This document shows, piece by piece, positions 45,839 through 57,639 of a stretch of DNA of 64,000 nt (position 1 is the stretch's first letter; every line of letters begins with the position of its first letter). The DNA lies in the NCBI GenBank assembly GCA_964017185.1, contig OZ024884.1:16134548-16198547 (forward strand). The letters are read 5' to 3'. Position numbers and translations under genes: made by a program. Source of the stretch: Rugalucina vietnamica. Lineage: Eukaryota; Mollusca; Bivalvia; Lucinida; Lucinidae. The notes under the pieces were generated by a model. It saw only the letters and a program-made list of their open reading frames with translations. It was not told the DNA's origin and did not search any database.

Positions 45839-46451
45839 TGTATAATGATGTTTCACCTGCTTATTTCCCATCGTAACTGGTAACGATACCCTTATACTGT
45901 TATAAATTTTCATCATGCCCTGATTTTATTTTATTTTTCCCCCTATGCATTAGATTACATATATCAATTTCAATATGTTTAAAAAATCTGTTTTTGATGA
46001 CTGTATTATTAGCAAATTAATTTTTGAGATAGAGCACTTGCTGGCAAACCATCACATATGAACAGGTATGACGTCTCTGTTTCTAACATTTTATTCATTT
46101 TCTAAAACTTCAAAAATCAAATAAAAATAATATTTTTGGCATGACTCACACGATTTCTTTTTAACGTTACCAATCAGGAACAAAACCTAAACAGGTTATC
46201 AAAATAATAACTGAATCAAATTATAAGAGCATTTAAATTATCTCCCTTTCTTGGTTGTTAGAGTTAACTTTTCTTCATCTAACTCATTTAAGTTATTTTG
46301 TAAAATTTGCAAGTATTACAAAATAACTTATAAAAGTTATACAATATTTTTTCAAGAACTTTGTTCCCTCTACGTACTCGTTTCTAGACGAGGAATACAA
46401 AATTTTATTGTCTGGTCATAAAGTTATGAAGCAGATATTTTGATCATTTAA

Positions 46452-47007
46452 GGTTTGTTGTTGTATGATTCCCAATCATTGGATATTAGGGTATATCATG
46501 TAAAACCTGATTTTCATTTCGATAAAAATTGAATGAGAATGTGTTGTATTCTTAAATAATGCAAATCGGGAAAGATTTGCTCTGCGCATGCGCACATTCT
46601 TGTCAAGAAACAATGTCAGCTGCTCCCTCTCTAAAATTAATGAAAAAGAAATAAAGTTCCATGACACACAAGCTCGTAATGAAAACCATCAAAATCCCTT
46701 AGGCTTTATGTTTGTTTGAAAGAGGCATAATTTCAATTTTATTCATTTTATTTCTTTGATGTGCGAGTTATCTGCTGAGTGGTACATGATGATATTAAAT
46801 GGGGGTTTATAGCGTATTCAAATCGAACCATTGTTTTAATGCTTGCGCAAGCGTACTGCGTGTTTTACTTGTTTCAACATGCCTATGGTCGGCATCGAAT
46901 AACTCCTAAAGTACTCATCAAAATGAATATCTAATTCAGAAGTAGAAAATGAATTACTTCTGACTGTATCATAGTTTTCTCAAAATTTAGTGGAATATAA
47001 TTGTTGC

Positions 47008-47057
<50 letters not shown>
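46452..47057 (+). mobile_element. Family F copy 2, left end missing
   Basis: Collinear with copy 1 through AGGTTTGTTG, GGGAAAGATTTGCTCTGCGC, GACACACAAGCTCGTAAT and GGTCGGCATCGAATAACTCC, to TTGTTGCG and a 49-nt T-run. Neither outer TATACTGAACA is visible. Confidence 0.85.
47009..47057. repeat. Poly-T run (49 nt)
   Basis: Longest homopolymer of the window, at the right end of family F copy 2. Confidence 0.95.
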
Positions 47058-47277
47058 CATATTATTATTATTATAATTATTATTATTACAGTTTTCGCTT
47101 CAAGGAAATGCTAAGAAATGAAGAAAATGATTGACTGAAATGTGAGTGATGTGCTAAAAATTGTAGATTAGAGCTCTTATCTCCAAGTTTCTATATACGT
47201 AAATACCAAGCCTCTTAAGGAACGCAACAAATGCAGGAGAAACTGTGAAATGGAAACTTATATGTATAACTGCGTAT

Positions 47278-47526
47278 AAACCCATATATGATTAATGGAC
47301 TTTCCATTGTTATGACATTGTTAATCATTTGGGAGAGTCCACTTCCATTTTTAGGGGCACCAGAAGTGATTTTTAATTTTTGTTCTATTTTTTGTTGAAA
47401 ATCTTCTTAGCAAACAGGATACAATAATTGTAGCCCCTAATTGGAAGCCGCGTTCTGCGGCATCACATCTGTTGGCTATGCTGTTTGCCTATGTCCCATA
47501 AAAAAGACGCCAGTATATAAGTTAAA
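47278..47526 (+). mobile_element. piggyBac-like MITE, family D copy 3
   Basis: Left AAACCCATATATGATTAATG, right GACGCCAGTATATAAGTTAA. The hairpin arms are partly decayed (AGCCCCTAATTGGAAGCCGC / GCGGCATCACATCTG). It ends about 80 bp before the ATG of the secreted-protein gene. Confidence 0.8.
47514..47520 (+). promoter_or_regulatory. TATA-like box within MITE end
   Basis: TATATAAG lies 94 bp upstream of the ATG at 47608. The predicted start would fall near 47545. The corresponding end of other family D copies reads GGCTTATATGAG or GGCTTAAATGAG, so this copy has altered toward a TATA box. Function is inferred. Confidence 0.45.
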
Positions 47527-47607
47527 TGATGCGTGCGTTTCCTTTTAGAAAACTTAGCAACGGTGTCGGCGTGAAGCAAATCAAATATCAATTCTCTTTT
47601 CTCCAGA

Positions 47608-47731
47608 ATGCACAGAGTATTCTACGTATTAATGGTCCCCGTTTGGTTGTTTGGTGCCACTGCAAATAATCTGGTGGACGAGCCATTGACTGCTGTTGGA
47701 GATAGCACAAATCAACATTATTTCAATGATG
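47608..47731 (+). CDS. Exon 1: signal peptide and start of propeptide
   Basis: ATG at 47608, with A at -1 and G at -3 (CCAGAATG). 41 codons plus one base. The donor is G|GTAATACTG. The pyrimidine-rich stretch ending CTCCAG just before the ATG could alternatively be the acceptor of an untranslated first exon. Confidence 0.72.
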
Positions 47732-50729
47732 GTAATACTGAAATTTATCATTTTTTCCACATAATTATACTCAATTACTCATGACTGCTTCACTGTACTT
47801 TTTCTCTTATATACATGATGCGTCCAAAAATCATTCTTGAACTGAAAAGTGCAATATGCCTGCTTAAACTAAATGTGAATGTCAGTTGTTGAGTGATAAT
47901 GTTATGGAGTATAGTTTCAACCAAAAACAGCATGAAAGCTCATCGATACAGTGATAATAATCTCACTAACTAAATGGTATTAACTTTGTTCCAAACCTGG
48001 TCTGTGTTTCCATTGCAGTTTTACATAATGATAGAAGAATGAAGCGGGGTACTGCATACGAATTAAGTAAGTGTTAATCAATTAGTAATACCTGAGTTAT
48101 TTATTCTAAAGTAAACTCGAGCAACGCATAGAATTTTACAATTAGATTTTATGGTCGTTACAAATTGACCATTTTCGGGTAAAAAAAAAAAACGTGGTTT
48201 GTTACTCGAGGGCTGGAGACAATTTCAACAGAGGGATCAAACATGATTTTCTATGCATTAACATCTGCTGGGCCACGAGGGATGCGTTGAAACCCGAGCA
48301 TGAAACATTGGTGACATTTTTCAGATTTCGCTAAAAATCAAGAACCTCAAATGGCGCGGAATCATGACGTTAGCTAACGACGCTTTCGGGGCAAACTTCA
48401 ACGTCACCATGGCATCATAATATAGCATTAAATCAAATGCACGTTACACGATGACGTCAATTTTTGTGAAAGGCCCTGTAACAAGCATAATGTAAAAGCC
48501 ATGTATTAACAGCACGCGCTAACGAGGATTGTCATAATTAATACATACTATTGCATGTAGCTTTCTTTTCATTAATACATGTATATGGCTATTTAAAATA
48601 TCGTCTGGCACGGCTATTTAGGCAAGAAGCGACATAATGGGTTTAGTTGTATTTTAAACAGACACCAAAATTTAAAAGATCGCCCACTTTGAAATGCTGC
48701 ATGTTCATTTACAGGAAAAGGTGTTATAATGGGCAATGTAGCGGTAAAGTACTTGCTGCGGGGAGCAAAGCAATTATTGTCACGTGACAGATACACGAGA
48801 ACTTTCGAGAAGTCAGGATCATACTATACGGCGGTCAATGATTTTTGGGCGATAAAACCGAGAGATGTCAGTACATTCAACACCGGCAAGGTAGTTTTGC
48901 ATTTGACTCCTCCGCCAGCAAGGTATAGCCACGCCCACCCTTATTTCCTTAGACAAACTTTGTGTTTTTGCACCTATATTTACCTGTAAAAAGCACGTGT
49001 TGGTTTGTGTGTCTAACCCGCGTGTTGTCTAACCGTCATTGACCGTTAGCTAATGTGCAGATTTGAATGGTCAATATAAAATTTGCTCAGGTACACGTGA
49101 GTAACCCCAATCCTATGTTTTGAGGCAAAAGAAATATAGGTATACCCTTATCACTTTTGCCATATATGCACTGAAAATAGTAGCAAGTTGAAGTTTCTTG
49201 TTTTGGATCAAGCCATTTGTCTATTAAAGACCTATTTCCATGTCTATTGAGGGTCATTAGATAAGGGACAGGGCATTAGAAAACCTACTGCCCTGACAAT
49301 GACTCAGAGTACAGGTAGGGGCCAAAACAGGAAAAATCAATATTGATTGCAGAGGGAGGCAGTTTTATTGCACAGGTTATATGGGTCCATAAAATCAATA
49401 AACAGTGGAACTACAGGTATTATCCTCTAAGGGCCTCTTTATGACCCCCTGCAGAGATGTGATAATCAGCTCATTATGACAGTCCTTTGATCTAAGGACC
49501 ATATTGCACCATTAGGGGTCATTAACCGAATAAACAGTGGTACCACTTTTAGCTTCTTTAGAAGTAGGTCTTTGAGTGAACGTTTTGTAAATATGTTTTA
49601 TCTTCTAGAACAACTGGAATGTTTTGTTATAAGTTGTTTTTTTATAAGTTGGCCCCGACTTAAAGCTATTCATTTTAGTTGGTTGGGGCCGGAGCTTCTT
49701 GTCTGTTGCTTGGCCCACCGGGGTCCAACTGATGTTTTTCTTTAGCTCCGGAGTTAGTAAGTTATTTGACGCCCAGGGATCTCCATCGTCGGGCAGCTTA
49801 CTGAATCTGTGAGTCCTGGTTTTTGATTCATCAGGATGTTTATCATGATTTATTTGTTTGTTCTTGATGATTCATTTACTAGTTAGAGATTCACCACGAG
49901 GACCGAAGAACTAACTAAATGTTATGAACCACTGCAGAAGCTGAGGGTGAGGTTACGGCCGTGTAAAATCGATTTAAACCCGCCTGTAACTTTGTGTTAC
50001 TGATCGTTCCAAGTCGATACTTCTGTGGTGGTTCTTTTTGTTTTATGTCTTGGTGTTTGAAATATTTTTGTGCTGTTGGCGCCTTATGTATGTTTGCATA
50101 TTTTAGTTAAGTTAAGGTAACTGAGTGGCAACCTATTGGGAAAATAGCTGCTCATTCGGCTTACGAAATGTTTTCATGGTATAAGTACCTGATTGTTAGT
50201 TTGGTATTTTCCCACCTTGGTTTTTGGAGTGGGAGTCTTTTTCTGATTGCGCCTTTTCCTGATCTTTGCCTACTTGTACTTTTTTATAGTTATGGATTCT
50301 TCGAATTCTTCTTCTTGACTGTTTTGTAGTAGGTTTTTTTTACAAGCATTTCCTGCGTACTAAATGTCATTACGTCTTAAGGACATTTCGTCTAGATGTC
50401 ATTTGGTCTTTTAGACGAAATGTCCTTTAGACTATAAGGCTTTTAGACAAAATGGTTTTAGACGAAACGGAATATATCCGCATTTCGGGGTAGATTAAGA
50501 GTTATTTCCAAATTATTAGGCGTTAATATTTTGTACTACATTTTAGGACAAGGGCTATTTTGGAAAAGTCGGCGATCGTGTGGTAATGGTTGAAACTAAA
50601 GGCAAAACAGGACTCCCTACAATGAGAGTTATGCAAGACTTTGGTGAGGGGAAAGAAGTAGCGGATGTGATTGTATATAAAAGCCGACTGTCACAGGCTC
50701 TGTCTCTTGTTTGGAAGAAAAATGATTGA
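47608..50729 (+). CDS. Small secreted protein precursor gene, four exons
   Basis: Exons 47608-47731, 48019-48066, 48715-48890 and 50547-50729 join in one frame (124+48+176+183 nt) to 176 codons plus TGA. Every intron begins GT and ends AG, with pyrimidine-rich acceptors. Residues 1-19 form a signal peptide (basic start, hydrophobic core, ending FGATA). The propeptide ends in R48-M49-K50-R51, a furin-type site. The mature part (52-176) has no cysteine, is basic, and contains NDFWAIKPRDV and KTGLPTMRVM. I do not recognise the family with certainty. The mature part vaguely recalls the F..LNPTNV ... GRPTLEI pattern of some bacterial secreted toxin domains, from memory only and unsearched. Intron 3 carries a family E repeat. 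An ATTAAA follows the stop at 50738. Confidence 0.75.
48019..48066 (+). CDS. Exon 2: propeptide end and cleavage site
   Basis: 48 nt between GTTTCCATTGCAG and GTAAGTG, both strong splice sites. It encodes HNDRRMKRGTAYEL, including the R-M-K-R processing site. Confidence 0.75.
48715..48890 (+). CDS. Exon 3: first half of mature domain
   Basis: 176 nt between TTCATTTACAG and GTAGTTTTGC. It encodes about residues 58-116, with LLRGAKQLLSRDRYTRT, probably helical, and the NDFWAIKPRDV block. Confidence 0.75.
49085..49150 (-). repeat. Family A remnant in intron 3
   Basis: TTTGCTCAGGTACACGTGAG, AATCCTATGTTTTGAGGCAA and ATATAGGTATACCC are decayed pieces of the family A core and right body. Confidence 0.45.
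49795..50285 (+). mobile_element. Family E copy 3 in intron 3
   Basis: CTGAATCTGTGAGTCCTGGT, AGATTCACCACGAGGACCGA, GAACCACTGCAGAAGCTGAG, AATAGCTGCTCATTCGGCTT and GTTTTTGGAGTGGGAGTC. The longest copy; related sequence may begin as early as 49680. Confidence 0.75.
50547..50729 (+). CDS. Exon 4: second half of mature domain and stop
   Basis: Acceptor TACTACATTTTAG at 50534-50546; stop TGA at 50727-50729. It encodes a glycine/valine-rich strand-like part (GYFGKVGDRVVMVETKGKTG) and a C-terminal helix-like end (SRLSQALSLVWKK). Confidence 0.75.
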   Translation, partial: DKGYFGKVGDRVVMVETKGKTGLPTMRVMQDFGEGKEVADVIVYKSRLSQALSLVWKKND

Positions 50730-50737
50730 GAAAACAA

Positions 50738-50743
50738 TTAAAT
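50738..50743 (+). terminator. Possible polyadenylation signal ATTAAA
   Basis: ATTAAA lies 9 bp after the stop codon, followed by T/G-rich sequence. That gives a very short 3' UTR. Another signal further on is possible. Confidence 0.4.
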
Positions 50744-50800
50744 TCTTTGTTTTGCTTTTGTTTATAATTTATGCTATATATTCTAGTGAACGAACTGGGG

Positions 50801-51040
50801 CATCAGGAAAACATGTCTGTGAAATGTGTGCCCATTCCCTTGAACCCCACTTTTATTAAGTAAAACTGGGGCTTACAGGGGCATACTTACATGTATTTTT
50901 CTTATTTTTGCTCTAAAACATAGATTGTGGGTACTCATTAGAACCGCCTCACCAATCAAAACAGTTCTTAGACTACCTTTTTTTATTTTTTTTTACAAGT
51001 TAAAAATCTCTGTATATTGCATGGGCATGTTTTCGTAATG
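50801..51040 (+). mobile_element. Hairpin MITE, family A copy 9
   Basis: Ends CATCAGGAAAACATGTCTGT and GGGCATGTTTTCGTAATG. The left half of the core is intact (ACATAGATTGTGGGTACTCA, GAACCGCCTC) but the right arm is replaced. Confidence 0.88.
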
Positions 51041-51507
51041 GAAAGAAATGAATATACAAATAGATTTATGTTGTTTAAAGTGTCACAAATTTCCCATCAG
51101 TCTGTCATGTGACAAGGTTACGTGTTTACCGTTCCATACTTCCTCCCTTTGACTGTTTTTACTGCTTCCAAAGGATTAAACCATTATATTTTATTTAATC
51201 ATTCCGACTGAAAGTCATTTAAACCCTAATGACCAGTCCAAGTCGGTTCTGCTGGGATTTGTGGATTCATCTTCATGTTCTCAGTTTATTCTGTCTACAT
51301 ATAGGTTGTACTTGTCACTTTAAAATTTGGTCGAGGCTAGCCGGAGCTAGTTATCTCTGCATGCGTTTTGTAACAATTTTTGTGATGTTTCGTACTGTAC
51401 TGTATTTCCCGCCTGGTGTCTGGGTTGGGTTTTTAAACTGAATTGTACTATCTCAGTACCTTCTATTCTTACAAATATATCGAGTGTATACGCATGCTCT
51501 CTGTAGC

Positions 51508-51640
51508 AGCTCACTCGGCTTGCAATATGTTCCCTTAGTATAAGAACCTTATTGTCAATTTAGTGATTTCCCTTCTTGGTTTTTGGAGTGAGAATATCTT
51601 TTTGATTGCGTCATTTCCTGATCATTGCCTACTTTTACCT
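51508..51640 (+). repeat. Family E fragment
   Basis: CAGCTCACTCGGCTTGCAAT, GTATAAGAACC and GGTTTTTGGAGTGAGAATAT match the right end of family E. Confidence 0.7.
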
Positions 51641-51790
51641 TTTGTTCTTGAATGTGCTCACTTCTACTTTCTTATGTTTCTTGGCCAACCTGGGGATCAA
51701 CCCAATATTCGGACTTATAAAACTGTTACAGTTAAGCATAAGTGAATCATGCTGCAAGGCAGTAGCAAGCATGAAAATGGTCAATGAAAA

Positions 51791-52025
51791 GAGCCGCCAT
51801 ATGGGAAACCCAACAATCTGCATAGGCGAAAACAAAGGCGCAGATCAGCTTCGCAGTAACCGCGAAGCTGATCAGCGCCTTTGTTTTCGCTACTCGAATA
51901 GTACAATTCCTCCTCTACTTAACTCCAAAATTTCGAGCTTCTAGCCTGCTTCTGTAGCTGTACAGGCCGGTTTGTGTCAGACCTGTTCGGAAACCAATTT
52001 GTTGGTTTTCCCACGAGGCGGCTCA
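51791..52025 (+). mobile_element. Hairpin MITE, family C copy 8
   Basis: GAGCCGCCATATGGGAAACC and TTTTCCCACGAGGCGGCTC ends. The stem is GCTTCGCAG - TAA - CCGCGAAGC, with one mismatch, intermediate between copies 4 and 9. Confidence 0.92.
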
Positions 52026-53790
52026 AAATTGGTATTTCCCAGCCCAAGAACAAGTCACATAATGAAGTCTGAACAGGCATGGGTAGGATGTCCGTACTTA
52101 TATCGTAATGCTTGCTTGCCTATCCAATAGGCTCGATTGCAGTTCTCAGACATGGTACTGAATTGTTGAACATAAGGTTTAGGTACATGTAAATCCCATA
52201 TTCAGGTTAGTCTGACGTTGCATACACAGGTACTTGCTTGAAAAATCATGATATTTTGGAGTAAAGCTGATGATAGAAGAAAACCACCCCCAAAGACTGA
52301 ATCAGAGTTTGCTTGGATTTACAGATAAACATAATAAAAAGCAAAAAACTATGGATTTCTCAGCCTATATTTGTAATTTTAGCAAAAACAGGAACGCTCT
52401 ATTACATGTATATAACAAGCTAATGGGGGTGCTTGGGATGGATGGCAGGTGTGATAACATAAACATATTCGTAGACACTGAGCCTAGGATTGTACAGCTG
52501 CGTTCAGTTGTTAATATACCCTTGCAATATTCAGATTGAAATAAATTTACGACTTCTTGTTTTTAACAATCCTCACTGACAAGAAATGGACAACTGGATG
52601 ACTTTGTGTATATATTTGGTTAAGTATGAGGGTAAACATTTACTTTGTATATAAAACTTCCAGCTCTTGTGATGTTGTATGCCTAAATTTGATAACATAA
52701 GTTAATAATTATATGGAGCCCAATTTTTAACAACATATTCGCTGATATTCGAGTTTCAAAGATTCCACAAGGAACAATGGTTAATGGTTTGTGACTTTAT
52801 TTGTAATTTATGAAATCAATGAAAGAATAATCATTTTTGTACTACGGCTGAAAATTTGCTGTCTTTATGAGCACTATTTACAAAGTTACACCCTGATATG
52901 TGCATTTGATATGCATTTTAGAATTTTATGATAAAGCGGTTCTTACAATATAAAAATAAGCATGTCAGTGTTATTTTGCAAGAAAACTGATATTTCACCA
53001 GGATGGCTGTACGAAGAAAGCTTGATAGTGGGTTCCTTCATGAAGTAAGCATTTCTTAAAGCTCTGTGGAGTCACAACTGGCTTTGTATTTTGCCAAAAC
53101 GTGGAATAGCATTTCGTGATACTATTTCATGATTTGTTCCTTTAAAGTCAAAGTCAGCGGTGACTCCGCAGTGCTTTAAGACATGCTTACTTCAAGAAGA
53201 ATCCATTAGCACGGTTCTCTGTACATACGTCCTGGTGGAATATCTTTTTTCTTGCAAAATAACACTGACATGCTTATTTTTATTTTTTTTTTTTTTGCAA
53301 CAACCGCTTAACCATGAAATTTATAAAAAGGAAAATTGGGGTGTAACTTTGTAAATAATAATAGTGCCAATAAAGACACCAAATACAAAAAAAGTGGTTA
53401 TTATTAATAACTTAGAAATAAAATTGCAAACCATTAACGTCCTGTGTTCCAGTCAAAACCGAGCCGAATGTCCAAAGGGCCTTTTCCAAGGTCATCAAGT
53501 CGTGACAGATAAGTTCTTAGGTTTGCAGACACCAGAGTTTCCATGCTCTTTTTACTTCCATCTTTTCGAGCCTTCTCTAGCGATGTATGTTCCTAGTCAG
53601 GCATTTAAATAGCCGTCGTTAGGGTATGATGCGTTGACGTTCTTTGTGTACACAAAGTTCCAGTTCAGAATCCTCTCCAAAATTCGTCAATCCGTCACTC
53701 AAGGTTTTAGTTCTTTCTTTCTTACCTGTGATATGTTTTCTTCGAATAAAGCGATGGCCACAATAATTTCATATTTTAGTCATACTAGAA
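52026..53790. other. No gene recognised
   Basis: Open frames at 52270-52539 and 53364-53612 lack known motifs and lack clear flanking splice sites. The TATTTCACCAGGATGG region near 52990 is not part of any ORF I can extend. Confidence 0.4.
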
Positions 53791-53796
53791 CCAGGT

Positions 53797-54026
53797 CATT
53801 ATGAAAACTAGCTCATGCATACATGGAGATCTTTACAGCTGTAAAAATTCGGATCGAAATAGGAAAAATGTACACCACAGTAGTACACGAAATTGCGTAA
53901 TATGGCCCATACTACCTCCCTTTGAACGTTTCTACTGTTTCCAAAGGATTAAGCTTTTATATTTTATTTACTATATAAAAGTGGGATATAAGGGGGTATA
54001 CATTACACGGACATGGTATGCTGATG
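53797..54026 (-). mobile_element. Family A copy 10, degenerate
   Basis: CATTATGAAAACTAGCTCAT, CTTTACAGCTGTAAAAATT, then TATATAAAAGTGGGATATAA and ATTACACGGACATGGTATGC are the two ends in reverse orientation. The palindromic core is gone. Confidence 0.6.
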
Positions 54027-54098
54027 AGTAATGATAGAACCAGATCGAAGAAGGACACTAACCATTTGTACGTTATTTAAGGCATCAACAACTTGATT

Positions 54099-54334
54099 TG
54101 AGCCGCCACATGGGAAAATCAACAATCTGCATATGCGAAAACAACGACGCAGATCAGCTTCGCAGTAACTGCGAAGCTGATCAGCGCATTTGTTTTCGCT
54201 ACTCAGATAGTACAGTTCCTCTTCTACTTAAATCCGAAATTTCAAGATTCTAGCTCTTTTGTGTAACGGTTCAGGCCGGTTTGTGTCGGACCAGTTCGGA
54301 GACCACATTGTTGGTTTTCCCACGAGGCGGCTCA
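54099..54334 (+). mobile_element. Hairpin MITE, family C copy 9
   Basis: TGAGCCGCCACATGGGAAAA and TTTTCCCACGAGGCGGCTCA ends. The stem GATCAGCTTCGCAG - TAA - CTGCGAAGCTGATC is perfect. Confidence 0.93.
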
Positions 54335-54367
54335 TTTTATGACGTGCTGGGAAGATGCTGCATTTTT

Positions 54368-55899
54368 AGCTCACCTGAGCCGTCAGGCTCACAAGGTGAG
54401 CTTACAGTATACCCATGCTCCGTCGTCCGTCCGTCCGTCGTCCGTCGTCCGTCCGTCCGTCCGTCGTCCACAATTTTCAAAGATCTTCTTCTCTGAAACC
54501 GCTTGGCCAATCAAAGCCAAATTTTACATGAAGCATCTATGGGAAGGGGGAACCAATGTGTATATAAATAATCCAGGTCACATGACCAAGATGGCCGCCA
54601 TGCCCATATATGGTAAAAACCCTTCAAAAATCTTCTTCTCCGGAACCACTGGACCGATTTCAACCAAACTTGGCATGAAGCATTGATGACTCAAGCACTA
54701 TAATGTGTATATAAATCATGACCTTGCGGTGACCTTGACCTATTTTACGGCAAGGTCAACATAGGTCGCCTTTGCATTTGAATGGGAAAAATTGTTAAAT
54801 TGTCATTTAAAGGAAAAATCTTGCAGAAAATGAGCAGTAGGACTGAATATTAATGATTCTGAAAAAAATTGGGCACCAGGGGCTCATCCGCCCTCACCCC
54901 AGGGCAATATACATGTATATTATCATAATATTCAAACATCTTCTTCTCTGAAACCGCTTGGCCAATCAAAGCCAAATTTTACATGAAGCATCTATGGGAA
55001 GGGGGAACTAATGTGTATATAAATAATCCAGGTCACATGACCAAGATGGCCGCCATGCCCATATATGGTAAAAACCCTTCAAAAATCTTCTTCTCCAGAA
55101 CCGGTGGACCGATTTCAACAAAACTTGGCATGAAGCATTGATGGCTCAAGCACTACAATGTGTATATAAATCATGACCCTGTGATGACCTTGACCTATTT
55201 TACGGCAAGGTCAACATAGGTCACCAATGCATTGGAATGGGGAAAACTTTTAAAATGTAATTTAAAGTGAAAGTCTTGCAGGAAATGGGAAGTAGGACTG
55301 AATATTAATGATTCTGAAAAAAATTGGACCCCAGGGGCTCATGTGCCCCCACCCCGCGGCAATATACATGTATATTTCCATAATATTCAAACGTCTTCTC
55401 CTCTGAAACCTCTTGGCCAATCAAAGCCAAATTTTTTGTGAAGCATCTATAGAATGGGTGAATCAATGTGTATATAAATAATCTAGGTCACATGACAAAG
55501 ATGGCCGCCATGCCCATATATGGTAAAAACCCATCAAAAACCTTCTTCTCTGAAACTAATAGACTGATTTCAAGGAAACTTGGCATGAAGCATCGATGGC
55601 TAAAGTACTTTAATGTATATATAAATCAGGACCCTGTGATGACCTTGACCAAGTTTATGGCAAGGTCAACATGGGTTGCCTATGCATTTGAATTAGGAAA
55701 ACTGTTAAAATGTCATTTGAAGGGAAAAGCCAGCAGGAAATTGGCAAATGGACAGAATATTGAAGATTCAGAAAAAAGAAAATGGCCCAAGGGCTTCATC
55801 TGCCCCTGCACTGGAATAAAATACCATAATATTCATACATGTTTATTGGTATATGCAGCAGATCTCAGGTGAGCGTTTACAGGACCATTGGTCCTCTGG
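54368..55899 (+). mobile_element. Helentron-like element, family B copy 2
   Basis: Starts AGCTCACCTGAGCCGTCAGG and CTCACAAGGTGAGCT, followed by (CGTC)n. Three internal units of 455 bp start near 54483, 54938 and 55393 (CTTCTTCTCTGAAACC ... CACATGACCAAGATGGCCGC). The end is CTCAGGTGAGCGTTTACAGG, hairpin AGGACCATTGGTCCT, CTGG. Small open frames inside are a by-product. Confidence 0.75.
54420..54471. repeat. (CGTC/CCGT)n tract
   Basis: GTCCGTCCGTCGTCCGTCGT-type repeats, present in the same place of every family B copy. Confidence 0.9.
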
Positions 55900-56159
55900 T
55901 TGTTTGTTATTAATACAAAGCGATTAATGGAATCTACATCGTCCTGGATGGTGGCAGCACATTTGTGCACATTCTTGAAAGAATGTGGTTCATTCGCGTG
56001 TACAGTTTTCCGACGTAAAAGTATTCATTTGCGTACATAAACTCCACAGGGAATGGTTACATTTGCGCTCATATATCTTGGATATATACTGAACAAAAGA
56101 GCAAACAGTACATAAGATTTACTTCATTCTTACAGGAATATTTTATTCCACTTCATTTT

Positions 56160-56720
56160 AAAACTTTAACTAGAACTAGAAAATGTGTTTATGAAACACT
56201 ATGCCTCAACAGGAACCTCAATTTCATTGCGAAAATGTCCGAAAAATAGTGACAAAAATAATCTGAGAAGTATATCCCAACTGTATGCATATCTTCAAAA
56301 CATGGTCACACCATCTGTAAAGTAAAGTTTCAAAATTATAGGTTTTAAACTGTAGGAGGAGTTACGCACACAAGGTATCCTTTATCCGTTCACTAAAATG
56401 CCCAAAAATGACCAAGTTTAAATTGTGAAAAAAATGACAAAGAATAATCTGATGATTATATCCAAACCACGTGCATATCTTCAGACCATGTGCATAACAC
56501 ATTCTAAAGTTTTAAAAGAAATGGCAAGAAACAGTAGGTGAGGAGTTGGGCAATGTTCCCACTGTACATTCACTTTCATTGCAAAAATGCCTATAAAGTG
56601 AAAGTGACAAAATTTAGTTTGAGGATTATATCCAAAGAATATGCAAAACATGTTCACAACATCTGTAAAGTTTCAAGAGAATCGGTACTAAACTGTAGTA
56701 GGAGCTGCGCACACGAGGGG
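56160..56720. repeat. Three-unit tandem repeat of about 175 bp
   Basis: TTTCATTGCGAAAATG with TATATCC and CATATCTTCA recurs near 56223, 56391 and 56574. Each unit closes with AAACTGTAG(T)AGGAG(T/C)T(A/G)CGCACAC or a near variant. Non-coding. Confidence 0.7.
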
Positions 56721-57349
56721 CCCACTATCTATTTACTTAAGATAATCAATAATAAAAAAGGAAAATAACTTTCACAAAATGGGTCCCTAGCCCTTTGAAT
56801 TTACCTAAAAGCAAAAGTACGGGTCCTCTTAATTATCAACCAAATATCAACCCGATATCAAGCTCCTACCTCTAAAGGTTCTTGACCGAGTGCTAAGCGT
56901 CACGCACTGGACTGGACTGCTCTTTACTGACAGATCAAAACCAAATGCCCCTCAACTTCTGAAGCTTGGGGCATAATCACACATTAAGATTAGTTCTCTA
57001 TATCCTGCACTTTGAAACAAAAAATACGTATTACGTGTATTTTTAAAAAGTAAGAGGTCGATGTCAATTCGTTAGTGCTCAAGTGTGTCAGAAATTGCTG
57101 AAATGAGCTAATCAAAACTGCATTTGTTCGTTCCGGGCGTTGCCGATGTCATGTGCTAATTTTGCCAGTTCGGTTTCACACTCTTCTGTATTAACATGGT
57201 CATTTTTAAGATCCCTTTCCACTTTTGTTCTGTATATTTGTTCTCGAAAACTTTGGTCCTGGATATTTATTTCGAAAATTTCGTGCACCATTAAAATCAG
57301 ATGGTTACATGTTAACTGCAAACAACAAGGCGTTTGATATCCCTTCTTC

Positions 57350-57550
57350 ATTATAACGAAAAGCACGCCCATACATTATACAGCAATTTTAATGCTGTTT
57401 TTGAAAGTTTTCAGCTGAAAATTGTTGATACTTTCCAAATTTTTGCTCAAAACATAGATTGTGTGCACACGTTAGAACCGCCTCGCTGAGTATCCACAAT
57501 CTATGTTTTCGAGCAAAAAAAAAGGGGGGGGGCATACCCCTTTAAAATTC
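57350..57550 (-). mobile_element. Family A copy 11
   Basis: CATTATAACGAAAAGCACGC, AGCTGAAAATTGTTGATACT, CTCAAAACATAGATTGTGTG, GAACCGCCTCGCTGAGTATC and CACAATCTATGTTTTCGAGC. The right arm of the core has lost about 15 bp. The right end is unclear after the G-run. Confidence 0.8.
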
Positions 57551-57639
57551 TTATTTACTCTTTGGACGTATTATTGAGATTATATTCAGTGTCATATGCA
57601 AAAAAACAAAACATGTCTGTATAAGGCTTTTTATAAGGA

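Noticed and set aside
52270-52539. Protein-coding gene of 89 codons
   Set aside because: No motif, no flanking splice sites and no homologous segment in the window; kept only as unassigned DNA.
54281-55872. Proteins containing MTKMAAMPIYGKNPSK
   Set aside because: The same peptide arises from each internal 455-bp unit of family B, in different contexts; it is a repeat artefact.
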